Assembly: GCA_963556195.1 (NCBI GenBank)
Contig: OY744544.1
Coordinates: forward strand, 43,138,484-43,202,483
Direction: 5' to 3'
Length of the DNA stretch: 64,000 nucleotides
Origin: Sepiola atlantica
Lineage: Eukaryota; Mollusca; Cephalopoda; Sepiida; Sepiolidae
Part shown: piece by piece, positions 1 through 9,659 of the stretch
Position numbering within the stretch: position 1 is the first letter of the stretch
Layout: each line of letters begins with the position of its first letter
Made by a program: the position numbers and the translations under genes
The notes under the pieces: generated by a model
The model's database searches: none
What the model saw: the letters and a program-made list of their open reading frames with translations, nothing else
What the model was told of the DNA's origin: nothing

Positions 1-1230
1 ATTCTTGTTCTAGCTGATAACAATGAACAAAAACACAAACTTCAAGACCTTTTCCAAAAAACTCTGTTCTCAAATTCACCATAGAACTGAATGTAAATAA
101 CAAAATCCCATTCCTAGATGTTCTTATTGACGCCTCTAATAAATCGTTTAACACTTCCACTTATAAAACAACGACCAGCTTAAATTCTAGTCTTTTAAAT
201 TTCAAGAGCGAGTGTCCCTATCACTACAAAATAGCTATTGTTAAAAATCTATTAAACCGTGCTAAATTAATCTCTACTAACAAAATACTATTCATTGAAT
301 TAAAAAATATAAAACAAGTACTTATTAACAATTAATTCCCTAATTATATCGTTGATGAACAAATAAAATTAATGATTCGAAACTTAAAAAACACCAGTAC
401 AAATAATAATATTCAACATTACAACTCAAACAATATTGACATATACTATTGTAATCAAATGCAACCAAACTTTAGATTAGAAGAAAAAGTCATGAAAAAT
501 ATTATACACATATACATATCCCCAATTGACAGTAACAATAACATTAGACTCATTATTTACTATAAGAAATTTAAAACCCAAAATCTGTAGTAAAAAACAA
601 TTCCTCCCCAACTAAAAACCCACTAGAAAGAACTAATATTATTTATAAGTTTAAATGCCCTTTGAGAGAATGTAACTACCATAATAATAATAAAGCTAAT
701 AGCTACATTGGTTTTACAAGCACTACCCTATCCCACCGCCTCACCATGCATCTTGTAAACTCTACCTCAATTTACCAACATCTACAAAAACATAACTGCC
801 CTCGCTCTGATTTAAGACAAATTCTAGTTAATATCACTAAAATTATACATTCCGAAACCAATTTAAAAAAATTAAAAATACTCGAAGCTATCTACATAAA
901 AACACAACTTAAAATTAACAACATCACATATGAAACCAGTGGTAACATTTTAAAATGCTTAACGCAATGCAATTTTGTTCTGTGATGCCATCCAGCGTTG
1001 CTGAATTTAAAATCGCCAACAACTTTCTGGAGCAATGTGGAAAACGTTCTATCCGCGTTTCCGCACCGTCCTTTTAAAATTCTCTTCTTTCTCCAGCCTT
1101 TTTGTTCATTTGCTTTTGACACCTAACGAAGAATCGAAAACGTATGTGAAACATTTAATTTTTTCATTTTAATACAATAAAGATCAGAAAAATTGAAAAA
1201 AAATAAAAAAGGTATAATTAAACAGACGAA
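1..1230 (+). pseudogene. Penelope-like element, RT C-terminus plus GIY-YIG endonuclease (decayed)
   Basis: Three-frame reading shows the C-terminal part of a Penelope-type reverse transcriptase and then a GIY-YIG nuclease. From about 78 the frame reads FTIEL, then IPFLDVLI, a TSTYKTT stretch and LLNRAK, all typical of the region after the RT palm in PLEs. Around 635-985 comes the endonuclease: a YKFKCP segment in the GIY position, YIGFT at 704-718, an R and H in SHRLTMH, and a glutamate in LEAIYIKTQ near the end. A frameshift near 60-85 and stops near 330-370 and 590 break the frame, so the copy is dead. The 5' part lies outside the window. RT and GIY-YIG in this order define endonuclease-bearing PLEs. 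Confidence 0.85.
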
Positions 1231-1320
1231 TTCTGTTAAGCAGAAGGCCGGAGGTTACAGCGGCTGAAACGTTGTGAGGATAACACTCAAGATGAGAATA
1301 GTAGTCTGAATAATTAAAAT
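1231..1320 (+). repeat. PLE terminal-repeat segment with degenerate hammerhead-like core
   Basis: This segment resembles three other places in the window (minus strand at about 14935-15050, 34373-34480 and 49930-50035). It shares GAGGTTACA, then GAAACGTTGTGAG, then AAGATGAGAA. The presumed helix II is well paired here (GGCCG with CGGCT), but the CUGANGA box is lost (AAGCAGA). It follows the PLE coding remnant directly, which links the family to PLE terminal repeats. Confidence 0.6.
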
Positions 1321-1347
1321 TATATATGCTTATTATTCTCTATTTAT

Positions 1348-2687
1348 AGAGAATAATAAGCCTGTAACAGTAATAAGATAACAAATCATAAGTCTGTAAC
1401 AGTAATAAGATAACAAATCATAAGCCTGTAACAGTAATAAGATAACAAATCATAAGCCTGTAACAGTAATAAGATAACAAATCATAAGCCTGTAACAGTA
1501 ATAAGATAACAAATCATAAGCCTGTAACAGTAATAAGATAACAAATCATAAGCCTGTAACAGTAATAAGATAACAAATCATAAGCCTGTAACAGTAATAA
1601 GATAACAAATCATAAGTCTGTAACAGTAATAAGATAACAAATCATAAGTCTGTAACAGTAATAAGATAACAAATCATAAGCCTGTAACAGTAATAAGATA
1701 ACAAATCATAAGCCTGTAACAGTAATAAGATAACAAATCATAAGCCTGTAACAGTAATAAGATAACAAATCATAAGCCTGTAACAGTAATAAGATAACAA
1801 ATCATAAGCCTGTAACAGTAATAAGATAACAAATCATAAGCCTGTAACAGTAATAAGATAACAAATCATAAGCCTGTAACAGTAATAAGATAACAAATCA
1901 TAAGCCTGTAACAGTAATAAGATAACAAATCATAAGCCTGTAACAGTAATAAGATAACAAATCATAAGCCTGTAACAGTAATAAGATAACAAATCATAAG
2001 CCTGTAACAGTAATAAGATAACAAATCATAAGCCTGTAACAGTAATAAGATAACAAATCATAAGCCTGTAACAGTAATAAGATAACAAATCATAAGTCTG
2101 TAACAGTAATAAGATAACAAATCATAAGTCTGTAACAGTAATAAGATAACAAATCATAAGCCTGTAACAGTAATAAGATAACAAATCATAAGCCTGTAAC
2201 AGTAATAAGATAACAAATCATAAGTCTGTAACAGTAATAAGATAACAAATCATAAGCCTGTAACAGTAATAAGATAACAAATCATAAGCCTGTAACAGTA
2301 ATAAGATAACAAATCATAAGTCTCTAACAGTAATAAGATAACAAATCATAAGTCTCTAACAGTAATAAGATAACAAATCATAAGCCTGTAACAGTAATAA
2401 GATAACAAATCATAAGCCTGTAACAGTAATAAGATAACAAATCATAAGCCTGTAACAGTAATAAGATAATCATAAGCCTGTAACAGTAATAAGATAACAA
2501 ATCATAAGCCTGTAACAGTAATAAGATAACAAATCATAAGCCTGTAATAGTAATAAGATAACAAATCATAAGCCTGTAACAGTAATAAGATAACAAATCA
2601 TAAGCCTGTAACAGTAATAAGATAACAAATCATAAGTCTGTAACAGTAATAATATAACAAATCATAAGCCTGTAACAGTAATAAGAT
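1348..2687. repeat. 32-bp tandem repeat, about 42 copies
   Basis: A near-perfect array of 32-bp units containing AAGCCTGTAACAGTAATAAG then ATAACAAATCAT. Variants are few: C/T at one site, two adjacent CTCTAAC units near 2321-2355, one shortened unit near 2468 and a TAATAG variant near 2545. The left edge is a hairpin at about 1330-1361 (14-nt arms, TTTA loop). The low divergence suggests recent expansion. The repeats touch with no spacers, so this is not a CRISPR array. Confidence 0.95.
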
Positions 2688-2689
2688 GA

Positions 2690-2717
2690 ATTCTTATTAC
2701 CGTTACAGGCTTATGAT
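2690..2717 (-). repeat. Inverted copy of the 32-bp unit closing the array
   Basis: Directly after the last unit the sequence reads TTCTTATTACCGTTACAGGC then TTATGATT. This is the reverse complement of most of the repeat unit, with one substitution. The array therefore ends in an inverted piece of itself and can fold back on any of its units. Confidence 0.85.
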
Positions 2718-3335
2718 TTTTTTTCTTATATATTTTTTTGTCCTAATTATTAGCATTATTATTATTATTTAATAATTATATACTATTATTATTATTCCAT
2801 ATTATTATTTTATGTTATTATTTTTAAATACTTATTTTGATGTTTATTCCTCATAATTTATTATTTCTTTATTATCTTTTATTTATTATTATATCATGTT
2901 TCCGTTTGTATACGTATGTATATTTCTATGTATGTTTTTGTTATAATGACTATGTGCATGGGGCTAAAAATGTTTGTGTTTTTTGTTCAACTCCAAATTG
3001 TTAAGTTAATTAATCGGTGATTAAGAAGAGACAAATGGAATTTTAATAAATAAATAAATTCGTTTATCTTAGAAACGATCGTACGCGAAACATATAGTTG
3101 ATATTGAATTCCTGGAACTGATATAAATAATATGTCATAATTTTGTTTATTTCAATTGACTATATAATAGTTGTGTTTTACAGAAAAGTTCAAACAGTAA
3201 GCCGAGTTGATACCTGCAGTATTTCTGAGTATATGTTACTATGAGCTTGACTTAACCTTAAGGTGCGTGTAAGCTTTCTCTTTTTTATACTACCTATGTC
3301 TTAACATTTGACTTATTTATTCACATTGACACACA
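2718..3335. other. AT-rich spacer
   Basis: Mostly ATT/TAT-rich simple sequence between about 2750 and 2900, then unique-looking AT-rich DNA. I see no gene, known repeat or strong inverted repeat. Confidence 0.5.
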
Positions 3336-3336
3336 C

Positions 3337-3379
<43 letters not shown>
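3336..3379. repeat. (AT)n microsatellite
   Basis: Uninterrupted AT dinucleotides forming the left border of the following foldback. A second AT tract at about 3568-3603 forms the right border. Confidence 0.95.
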
Positions 3380-3384
<5 letters not shown>

Positions 3385-3564
3385 AATATAAGAGACAACT
3401 TATGTCTGGATATCCTTTGGTAGATCCTTTCAGTAGTCCGAATCAGAATCTTAGTTTCAGAGGGGCATTGGCCGATGAATTTGCCATATTGAACTATTGA
3501 AAGGATATCCAGACATAAGTTGTCTCTTATATTCAACAATACTTGCCTGCAAGAGAAGATGCTG

Positions 3565-3567
<3 letters not shown>
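3375..3567. mobile_element. Foldback element in (AT)n
   Basis: Arms of about 38 nt (3375-3413 and 3502-3540) are perfect reverse complements. They begin ATTGTTGAATATAAGAGAC and surround an 88-nt loop. An asymmetric tail ending in ATGCTGCCTA follows the right arm. The foldback at 30713-30930 has similar arm ends and the same tail, so the two form one family. Confidence 0.75.
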
Positions 3568-3605
<38 letters not shown>

Positions 3606-3653
3606 GGTAAGGTACACGATATTCATGAAAATGAAGTGTCGTGATGGACAAAA

Positions 3654-3814
3654 TGTGTGAAAAGATGACAGACGGAAAACAAGTCAAAGTACAGGAGAAA
3701 AACAAAAACAAGAGATTTTTTGACCGGTTTCGTTCGTGGAGAACGTCTTCAGAAAAACGTTTTTGTTTTTCTCCTGCACTTTGACTTGTTTTCCGTCTGT
3801 CATCTTTTCACACA
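3654..3814. mobile_element. Foldback element carrying a ribozyme at its apex
   Basis: Two 56-nt arms (3654-3709 and 3759-3814) are complementary with one mismatch, through AAGATGACAGACGGAAAAC and its reverse complement. The 49-nt loop is almost exactly filled by the hammerhead motif at 3716-3757 (minus). An AT tract lies to the left at 3568-3603, and a CA/TA tract to the right. Confidence 0.8.
3716..3757 (-). ncRNA. Hammerhead ribozyme motif (foldback apex)
   Basis: Minus strand in order: UUUUU (helix I), CUGAAGA core (3746-3752), one extra C, GUUC, loop UCCAC, GAAC (helix II), GAA, ACCGGU, then C at the cleavage position (a GUC triplet), then AAAAA pairing with the first strand. ACCGGU is self-complementary, so helix III could form between two molecules. 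The departure from the textbook core is the single C between A9 and helix II. The same one-base insertion, as A, occurs in the motifs at 34426-34467 and 63936-63974. Confidence 0.65.
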
Positions 3815-3833
3815 CACACACACACACATATAT

Positions 3834-4115
3834 AATTTTTGTTGTTTCGGAAAATAAATTTCTAGCCAAGAATAAATTCAAAAACATTATTTATTACGAT
3901 TCCGTCTGCTTACAATCGTTTCAGAAAATTAATGGTCCAACTGTATTTGAAAACAAGATGACAAAGCAAAAAGAAAAGTAAAGCAGTTCATGATACTCAA
4001 ATCAGCTCCTCAATCAATTTTTAAGTTTCATCAGAGCCGGTTATAGTGAAAGGATCATTCAGTAAGCACTATTTGTTCTTGGCCAGAAATTGAGTTTTAT
4101 CTGAAACAACAAAAA
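3834..4115. mobile_element. MITE with about 45-bp terminal inverted repeats
   Basis: The left end AATTTTTGTTGTTTC and the right end, read in reverse complement, match over about 45 nt with scattered mismatches. The interior includes ATGACAAAGCA and CTCAAATCAGCTCCTC. The same interior occurs in reverse at about 7850-7960. No transposase frame is present. The superfamily is not clear from the ends. Confidence 0.65.
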
Positions 4116-4375
4116 TTGATTATTAATGTTTTTTTCTTTGTGAAAATATAGTTTATTAAAATTATAGGTTAATTGTTAATCCCCACATTATCAAATATTG
4201 TGGGTACAACTATTGAATTATCAAGAATCATTGTATCAATATGGCCCCCTTCTTTGGTTGAGGTTTGGTAAGTGAAATCACCAACTGCTACCAGCTTATA
4301 GTGCATTGTTCTTTGTATAAACAAATGGGTCCACGGCAATTGACAGTTTATATGCTTACACTCAGCAGGTGCCAA

Positions 4376-4494
4376 ATGATAGTTAAGTGGTTAGGAACAT
4401 CGACTTGTCTAGACCATTGAGTTTCGATCCCAGCTGGAGGCTTTTGCTTATCAAGCCACACTGAAGAGCTGTGATACAGAGAAACTGTCTGTGG
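4376..4494 (+). mobile_element. tRNA-headed SINE with hammerhead motif at its 3' side
   Basis: The head looks like a tRNA promoter: an A-box-like AGTTAAGTGGTTAGGAAC and a B-box-like GAGTTTCGATCCC about 40 nt later. The body ends in the hammerhead motif at 4456-4494. Helitron-like sequence begins immediately afterwards. Cephalopod SINEs with tRNA heads are known (Ceph-SINEs). I assign this copy to that group only tentatively. Confidence 0.6.
4456..4494 (+). ncRNA. Hammerhead-like motif within a SINE
   Basis: In order: CCACA (4456-4460), CUGAAGA (4461-4467), G, CUGU, loop GAU, ACAG, A, GAA, ACUGU, C (4489), UGUGG (4490-4494). Helix I pairs CCACA with UGUGG over five Watson-Crick pairs, helix II pairs CUGU with ACAG, and the cleavage triplet is GUC. 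Weak points are a G·A opposition at the base of helix II and a helix III (ACUGU) that is self-complementary except for a central U·U. Confidence 0.6.
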
Positions 4495-4750
4495 ATTTTT
4501 AATTTTTATTTGTTGTTACATTTTTAAACATACACAGTAAAAAAAATAATTGTGAGGTAGACAACTATTATATTGTTTAATTAAAATCATGAGTTATCTC
4601 CCTTGCTGATTTTTATTTTTAGGAGATTATTTAAAAGTGTTTCATATTACTAGTCGTCTGAGCCTAAGTAGCAAAATATGTTATTATATTGTCAATAACA
4701 TGGTACAACAATAACAAATGAACATTGGCTAGTCAGAAGCAAACTGACTT
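4495..4750 (-). mobile_element. Helitron-like family 1 fragment
   Basis: In reverse complement this matches the 3' half of the element at 37013-37512, including the stretch with ATCAGCAAGGGAGA-type sequence and TAAAAATTAAAAACTG. The expected terminal hairpin and CTRR end are missing, cut off where the SINE lies. Confidence 0.55.
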
Positions 4751-4982
4751 TGAAAATCCGATACGATAACTTTATATGTTAGCTAAGATACACATATGCA
4801 AGCATACAATTTTAGGGTTAGAGGAGTGAATGCAATGCTTCCAACCAAATAAGTTGACCGTTGCCGAGTTGAGTCATAAGTGGCATTTATGAATTTGGCT
4901 AATGAGCTGAACCAGTGGAGACAGGAGGGAAGTGATAGAAATGTAGCAAAGTACGACATGGTGACACTTCATTAGTCTACAC

Positions 4983-5100
4983 CAGGGGCGGGCAACCTCC
5001 GGCCCGCGGGCCATATCCGGCCCACGAAGGCTTAGCGTCCGGCCCGCCAACCTGCTATGCTTTATTATTGCAATCCGGCCCGCTGACCTCCCAGTAAAAC
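4983..5100. mobile_element. hAT-type transposon end (non-autonomous)
   Basis: Starts CAGGGGCGGGCAACCTCCGG, a terminal form typical of hAT elements. TCCGGCCCGC-like words recur at subterminal positions (about 4997, 5015, 5038 and 5074), as transposase-binding repeats do. The other end was not found, so this is probably a truncated copy. Its GC content is far above the surroundings. Confidence 0.65.
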
Positions 5101-5359
5101 TCATATAATTTTGTGACAGACGTAAAAGTAGGTTTCAATTAAGATTTACAGTGGGATGAAAATGTATGAATATCAGCGAGCGATGATGCATGTATATTTC
5201 ATTTTTCTTTAACTATTAAGAGAGAAAAAGAGAAAGAGAGAGGCAAAGAGGAAACGTGAGACGAGGAAAGGGCATGAAATATAGAACCTATGTGAGGTGT
5301 GTAAAAACGAATGCTGGATAAACTTGCTACTTCCCCGTCATTATTTTTTATGATTCCAC
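5101..5359. other. Unassigned spacer
   Basis: Contains a purine-rich GAGA stretch around 5220-5270 and no recognisable gene or repeat family. Confidence 0.4.
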
Positions 5360-5410
5360 AAAGAGCACATGCACGTTTGTTTAATTTAAACAAACGTGCA
5401 TGTGCTCTTT
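5360..5410. repeat. Perfect 51-bp palindrome
   Basis: The 25-nt arms AAAGAGCACATGCACG... and ...CGTGCATGTGCTCTTT are exactly complementary around a single central T at 5385. There is effectively no loop, so the strand can form a cruciform. Confidence 0.9.
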
Positions 5411-6699
5411 TGGTAAGCTTTTATTGCAAAAATAATTTTATCAGATTTTTGAATTATGACACAAAATAAAATACAACTAAGAAATTAGACAACATAAAGT
5501 TGAACTTGTGGTTCTTGTGCAATAAACATTTTTTTTTCATTTTTTTAATAAATGAACTACAATTTTGATAATATTGATTAAACAAGTACTGCTTTTCTGT
5601 TCATAAAGATTAAGAAGAAATAAAGATATAATAAAAATGAAAATAATCTATTATATATAGGAAAGTTGTAATTCTGTCTATTTGTGCTTGTGCGACTAAA
5701 AATTAGGTACTATACAAGATACATTTACACATCTTACATAATCAAATTCAGTATGACCTCGATTTGGTTATGGTAAACAAAAATATGTAGCAGTAGTAGT
5801 CACTATTGCAAAACAGCAGCAGCAGCCACCGTTAACGATGTTTGAAATATCTGCTCCACTTATAAGCTTGGCGCTGATTGGAGCAAACATGTAATTCCAA
5901 TTGGATTTAATCAATCGGAAAGAATTTCTTACGCAAGCAGAGCAATGATTCCCGAAGGTTATTCAAGGGAGTGTATCGGTATGGTTCACTCTCCTTAGCC
6001 GCTAGAAGGCACAAGTGCTTAACTCACCCACGTTGCTCAGTTCGAACACCAAACCACTCTCTTAGCACGCACACAAACCCCGCTCTTAACCATGAGCTAT
6101 CGGTATCAAAAAGAAGACTTCATTACCCAAGATGGTGGCCTGTCTGCAGGTGGACTTACTCGCAATATAATTTCAATAAACAATAATGATATGAACTCTG
6201 CTAGCCTTACAGACTACTTCTCTTTTACTACTTACATAGATACAAACTTTTAAGAACATTCTCCTATTATTGAATCTCAAACGGTTTTCCCTGTTCAGAC
6301 TCATAACTTATCCTCTATGACTAACATCTATTATTTAACGAAGATGGACAATAAAGTTGATATAAAATGTTATAATGGGACTTCGTCTTTAATTCTACAA
6401 ATACTGTAATATTCATAGACTTAGGGTCACCAGGTAACAAATTAGTGTATGGTAGGGTGAGGGTAAAAATTACTTTTTTTTCATTCTTATCGGTAGTTGT
6501 TTTAGAAGCATCACTGAAACTATGTCAAGCAATCAGTCAGGTTTCATTTTTATATTATATTAAACGAGTTGAGAGAGGGAAAGAGAGGGGGAGAGAGTCA
6601 GTCGAAGAAAGAGGTTGGTTAAAAAAGTAACGTGACTGAGGATGTGTAGAAAAAGAAGTTTTTTTAAAAATGTTTTTTTTTTTAACTCTTCTATTTTGT
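5411..6699. other. AT-rich spacer, probably internal Helitron sequence
   Basis: No coding signal that I trust. The 3' end of a Helitron at 6710-6737 implies that some of the sequence to its left belongs to that element, but I cannot place its 5' end. Confidence 0.4.
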
Positions 6700-6737
6700 T
6701 ATTCATACCTCCGGGCAACGCCGGATAGTCCTGCTAG
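6700..6737 (+). mobile_element. Helitron 3' terminus
   Basis: A hairpin TCCGG-GCAACG-CCGGA (6710-6725) is followed eight bases later by CTAG (6734-6737) and then T. This is the standard Helitron 3' structure: short GC-rich hairpin, then CTRR inserted before T. No Rep/helicase frame is nearby, so the copy is non-autonomous or truncated. Confidence 0.75.
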
Positions 6738-7734
6738 TACTGACTAAATAAAGGAAATAAACTATTTCTCTTACTGGGCGTTAAAGAATGTATGACTTTT
6801 TAAACTTCTCAAAGCATGTATACATTTTTGTCAATATGACTCATTCAATTTTTTACCATAAAAGTAAAAATGTATTTAACATTCTTTGCTAGATTACTTG
6901 TCTTCATCCAGAGTCGCCATAGGTTTCTTTTTCTTTCTGTGATATTAAAACAGATGTAAGTAATGGCATAAGATAGATATTGTTCCGTAATTACTTTTGA
7001 ATTGTTTCGAATAATTCTGAGACATACTTAAGTGTCATATTTTGACACATCACCTTTTGAAATTCCAATATTTCCGATTTACATGAGATCACTAAATCAT
7101 TTTTAATCAAAAATTTATTCATTTTACATAGAATATTTTATTTAGGTCAAATTCTTGACTGTTTTGATTTTTTTCTTCTTTTTTCTTTCTTTAATATTAA
7201 GGCTGTTGTAAATGTTGTGAGAGAACAAGAGTGTTGGTGTGTGTGTGTGTTCACATACATTACTATTCTGCTCCCCCCCCCCAACTCATTTTCCAGAAAA
7301 AGCTTCACCTGAAATAAGCGTCCTCATGAGATACAGAGAACAAATAAAAAATGCTCCTATCCCCTTTATATTAATTAAAAATGGCCACAACCTGGCTTTT
7401 TTTTTCAAAACTTTAATCATGAAAAAAAAAACAGTTCGGATTAATCTTATTTTAAAAGTATGAAGAGAAGAAGTTAATAAAACTGAAAAAGATTTAATTA
7501 GTGCTGATCTTGAAGAGACACTAGAAAAATATACGATGTCATAATTGCAACTGGAAGATGGGCTGGCATGTCTGACGAGAATCAGCAGCAGCTGTCAGGC
7601 CGACTGGCATGAATAGTAAAACTGACATAACTTTTGCCTAATTTACAAATGCCATTTTCTGTCTGCAAATGAAAATCGTTTATCAATGTAACTCAAACTT
7701 CCTGGTTATTATGAGTTCAATCCCTGATCTAGTC
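6738..7734. other. Unassigned spacer
   Basis: AT-rich, with a short GT tract near 7234 and a C run near 7273. No gene or repeat family recognised. Confidence 0.4.
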
Positions 7735-8035
7735 ACTCATCCTTGACAAATATAAAATATTTCTAGGCATGGATAGCAGCAAAATAACAATCTATAAATA
7801 AAGGGCCAAATTGATTCCTGAAGAATAGAACATAGAAAATATACATTATTCATTGATATGCTGTGGCTCTGATGAAACTTAAAAATTGATTGAGGAGCTG
7901 ATTTGAGTATCATGAACTGCTTTACTTTTTTTTGTTGCTTTGTCATCCTGTTTTCAAATACGGCTGTTGTCTACAATTCATCCTTTATTACGTAATAAAA
8001 AAACTGTTTGAAAATAAAAAGTTAGACCATTAACT
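7735..8035 (-). repeat. Interspersed repeat sharing the interior of the 3.8-kb MITE
   Basis: In reverse complement, about 7855-7965 matches 3945-4035 almost exactly (ATGACAAAGCA, AAGCAGTTCATGATACTC, AGTTTCATCAGAGCC). The flanks differ from that element, so this is a second insertion or a rearranged copy. Confidence 0.65.
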
Positions 8036-8039
8036 TATT

Positions 8040-8775
8040 AAACAAGAGAATTGTAATAAGGTCTGAGAGTGAATGTTACCAAGACCAAAGTGATGATCAG
8101 TTGTTGTAGTGTTGGAAAAGAAAGAGGAAAGTTCCCCTGCTCAGTTTATGGAAAGAATGTTGGGAGCAATTCAAGTTTTCTGCGGTATTTGTAAGCATTG
8201 GGCACACAAGAAGTGTAGTGGAATTATAGGTAGGCTGAGAAATGATAACCAGTTTGTGTGCAAGAAGTGTAAGACAATGGAGACGGATGAGAAATCTGAT
8301 GTGGAGAAAGTATATTTGGATGGCAGAACTCGAGATTGTTCAGAAGTTTTGTTACCTGAGTGATACTATTGAAGCACAGAGAAGAGCTGATGTTGGTGTG
8401 ATTGTAAGAGTTAGGTGTGGATCGAGTAAGTTCATGGAACTTCTGCCATTACAAACCAGCAGAGCGTTACCACTGTTTATCAAGCGAATAGTCTATCAGG
8501 AATGTGTGTACAATGTGATTATGTATGGAAGTGAAACCTGGTCAATGGTGGTTGAGGATATGTGTTAGATGGAGAGAAATGATATGAGAATGATACGATG
8601 GGTGTGTAATGTGAGTCTTAAAGACAGGCTTAGATCTGATGACCTCAGAAAGATTAAATCTGGACAGTATCGGGAGATGTGTGCAGAACAGCAGACGTCG
8701 TTGGTTTGGGTTAGCATTGAAAGAATAGATGAGAGTGCTAGGGCTTGTAGATGTAGAACAGTTGAAGTAACAGAG
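8040..8775 (+). pseudogene. LINE (non-LTR) reverse transcriptase C-terminal fragment
   Basis: Frames read a cysteine/histidine cluster (FCGICKHWAHKKCSGI then FVCKKCK), followed by KFCYLSDTIEA, LPLFIKRIVYQECV, MYGSETWS, MRMIRWVCNVSLKDR and an SGQYREMCAEQQ segment. This order (zinc-like cluster, YGSETW, SLKDR) is the post-RT domain of a LINE family widespread in molluscs. The RT catalytic part is absent and frameshifts occur near 8340 and 8565. Other copies lie at 11610-12330, 12660-12935, 15120-15545 and 28440-29222. Confidence 0.8.
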
Positions 8776-8880
8776 TCATCAGCACATTCTATGGAAATAG
8801 AAATAGAACAAAGAAAAACAAGCAACGTCACATCTGTGAGAAAGGAACTGTAAAGAACAAACGAGATCATACTATATTTG
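8775..8880 (-). pseudogene. Jockey/CR1-like LINE 3' fragment
   Basis: In reverse this matches 22080-22180 and 22905-23000, including CTGTGAGAAAGGA and AGAGATCAT-type sequence. It joins the end of the other LINE at 8775 with no clear target-site duplication. Confidence 0.6.
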
Positions 8881-9655
8881 ATTGGGAAGGTGGTTGTAGG
8901 AACTTTAGATTTTAACTTATTTCAGCTTTACAATTAAATCCAACATAATGGGGACTGATGATGTCTCTCAGAAAATAACACTACAACCACAGCATTGGAA
9001 ATAAGACACCAAACCTAAATGTCTAATAGCATTTTCTGATTAAAGAGTAGTTGGGGATGAGAGGTGTGCAAGATTTTCCAGATGGCAAAAATGGCCTCAA
9101 ATGTTGGTACCATGTGGAGGAAGTTATGAGCATTCTCACTTCCCATGTCACCCCCACCCCCACCCCCCAAAAAAAGGACATAAAAAAAAGTTAAAGAAAA
9201 ATTCTCTATATCGTATTTCTATTGGCATTAAATACATATATCACTTAATGGGCATTCTTTGCAAAGTATTCAGCCATTATAGAAAGGTAACAGGAAGAGG
9301 ATGTTTGTCTCAATCTCAATTCGAAAGTACAATTGTCTCTAAACAAAAAACGATGAAAATGAGATTTTAGGGTAGATATATAAGTAATAAGGAAAGCAAA
9401 GAAATATAATCTGATATAATCTGAAATTGTTTGTGATGGATTCATCCTTATGGCATTAGGTATTAATGGCTTAATTTAAAAAAAGAGGACATAGGAGAGA
9501 GAGTGAAAAAAGGGGGGGGGAATGTGATGGATAACATGAGGAAAGAAAATAGAAACAAAGGACGAGTAAGCAGAAGAGAGACAGGAGAGAAGAGACATAC
9601 AGAGGTGAAAGAGATTTAGAGAAGAAGGCGGAGGCAAAAAAGATATGAAGGTGGA
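8881..9655. other. Unassigned spacer
   Basis: No recognised element. C-rich and A-rich runs occur near 9150-9195. From about 9480 the sequence becomes purine-rich (GAGAG), grading into the minisatellite. Confidence 0.4.
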
Positions 9656-9659
9656 TGTA

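Noticed and set aside
1348..2687. Regular 32-bp repeats resembling a CRISPR array
   Set aside because: Units touch head to tail with no unique spacers, there are no cas genes, and the context is eukaryotic.
3457..3711. Open frames spanning (AT)n tracts near foldbacks
   Set aside because: They read Ile-Tyr repeats from the microsatellite joined to foldback arms. No conserved protein is visible.
8949..8985. CTGATGATGTCTCTCAGAAAATAAC as a hammerhead core
   Set aside because: Helix II would have only two pairs and neither helix I nor III forms.
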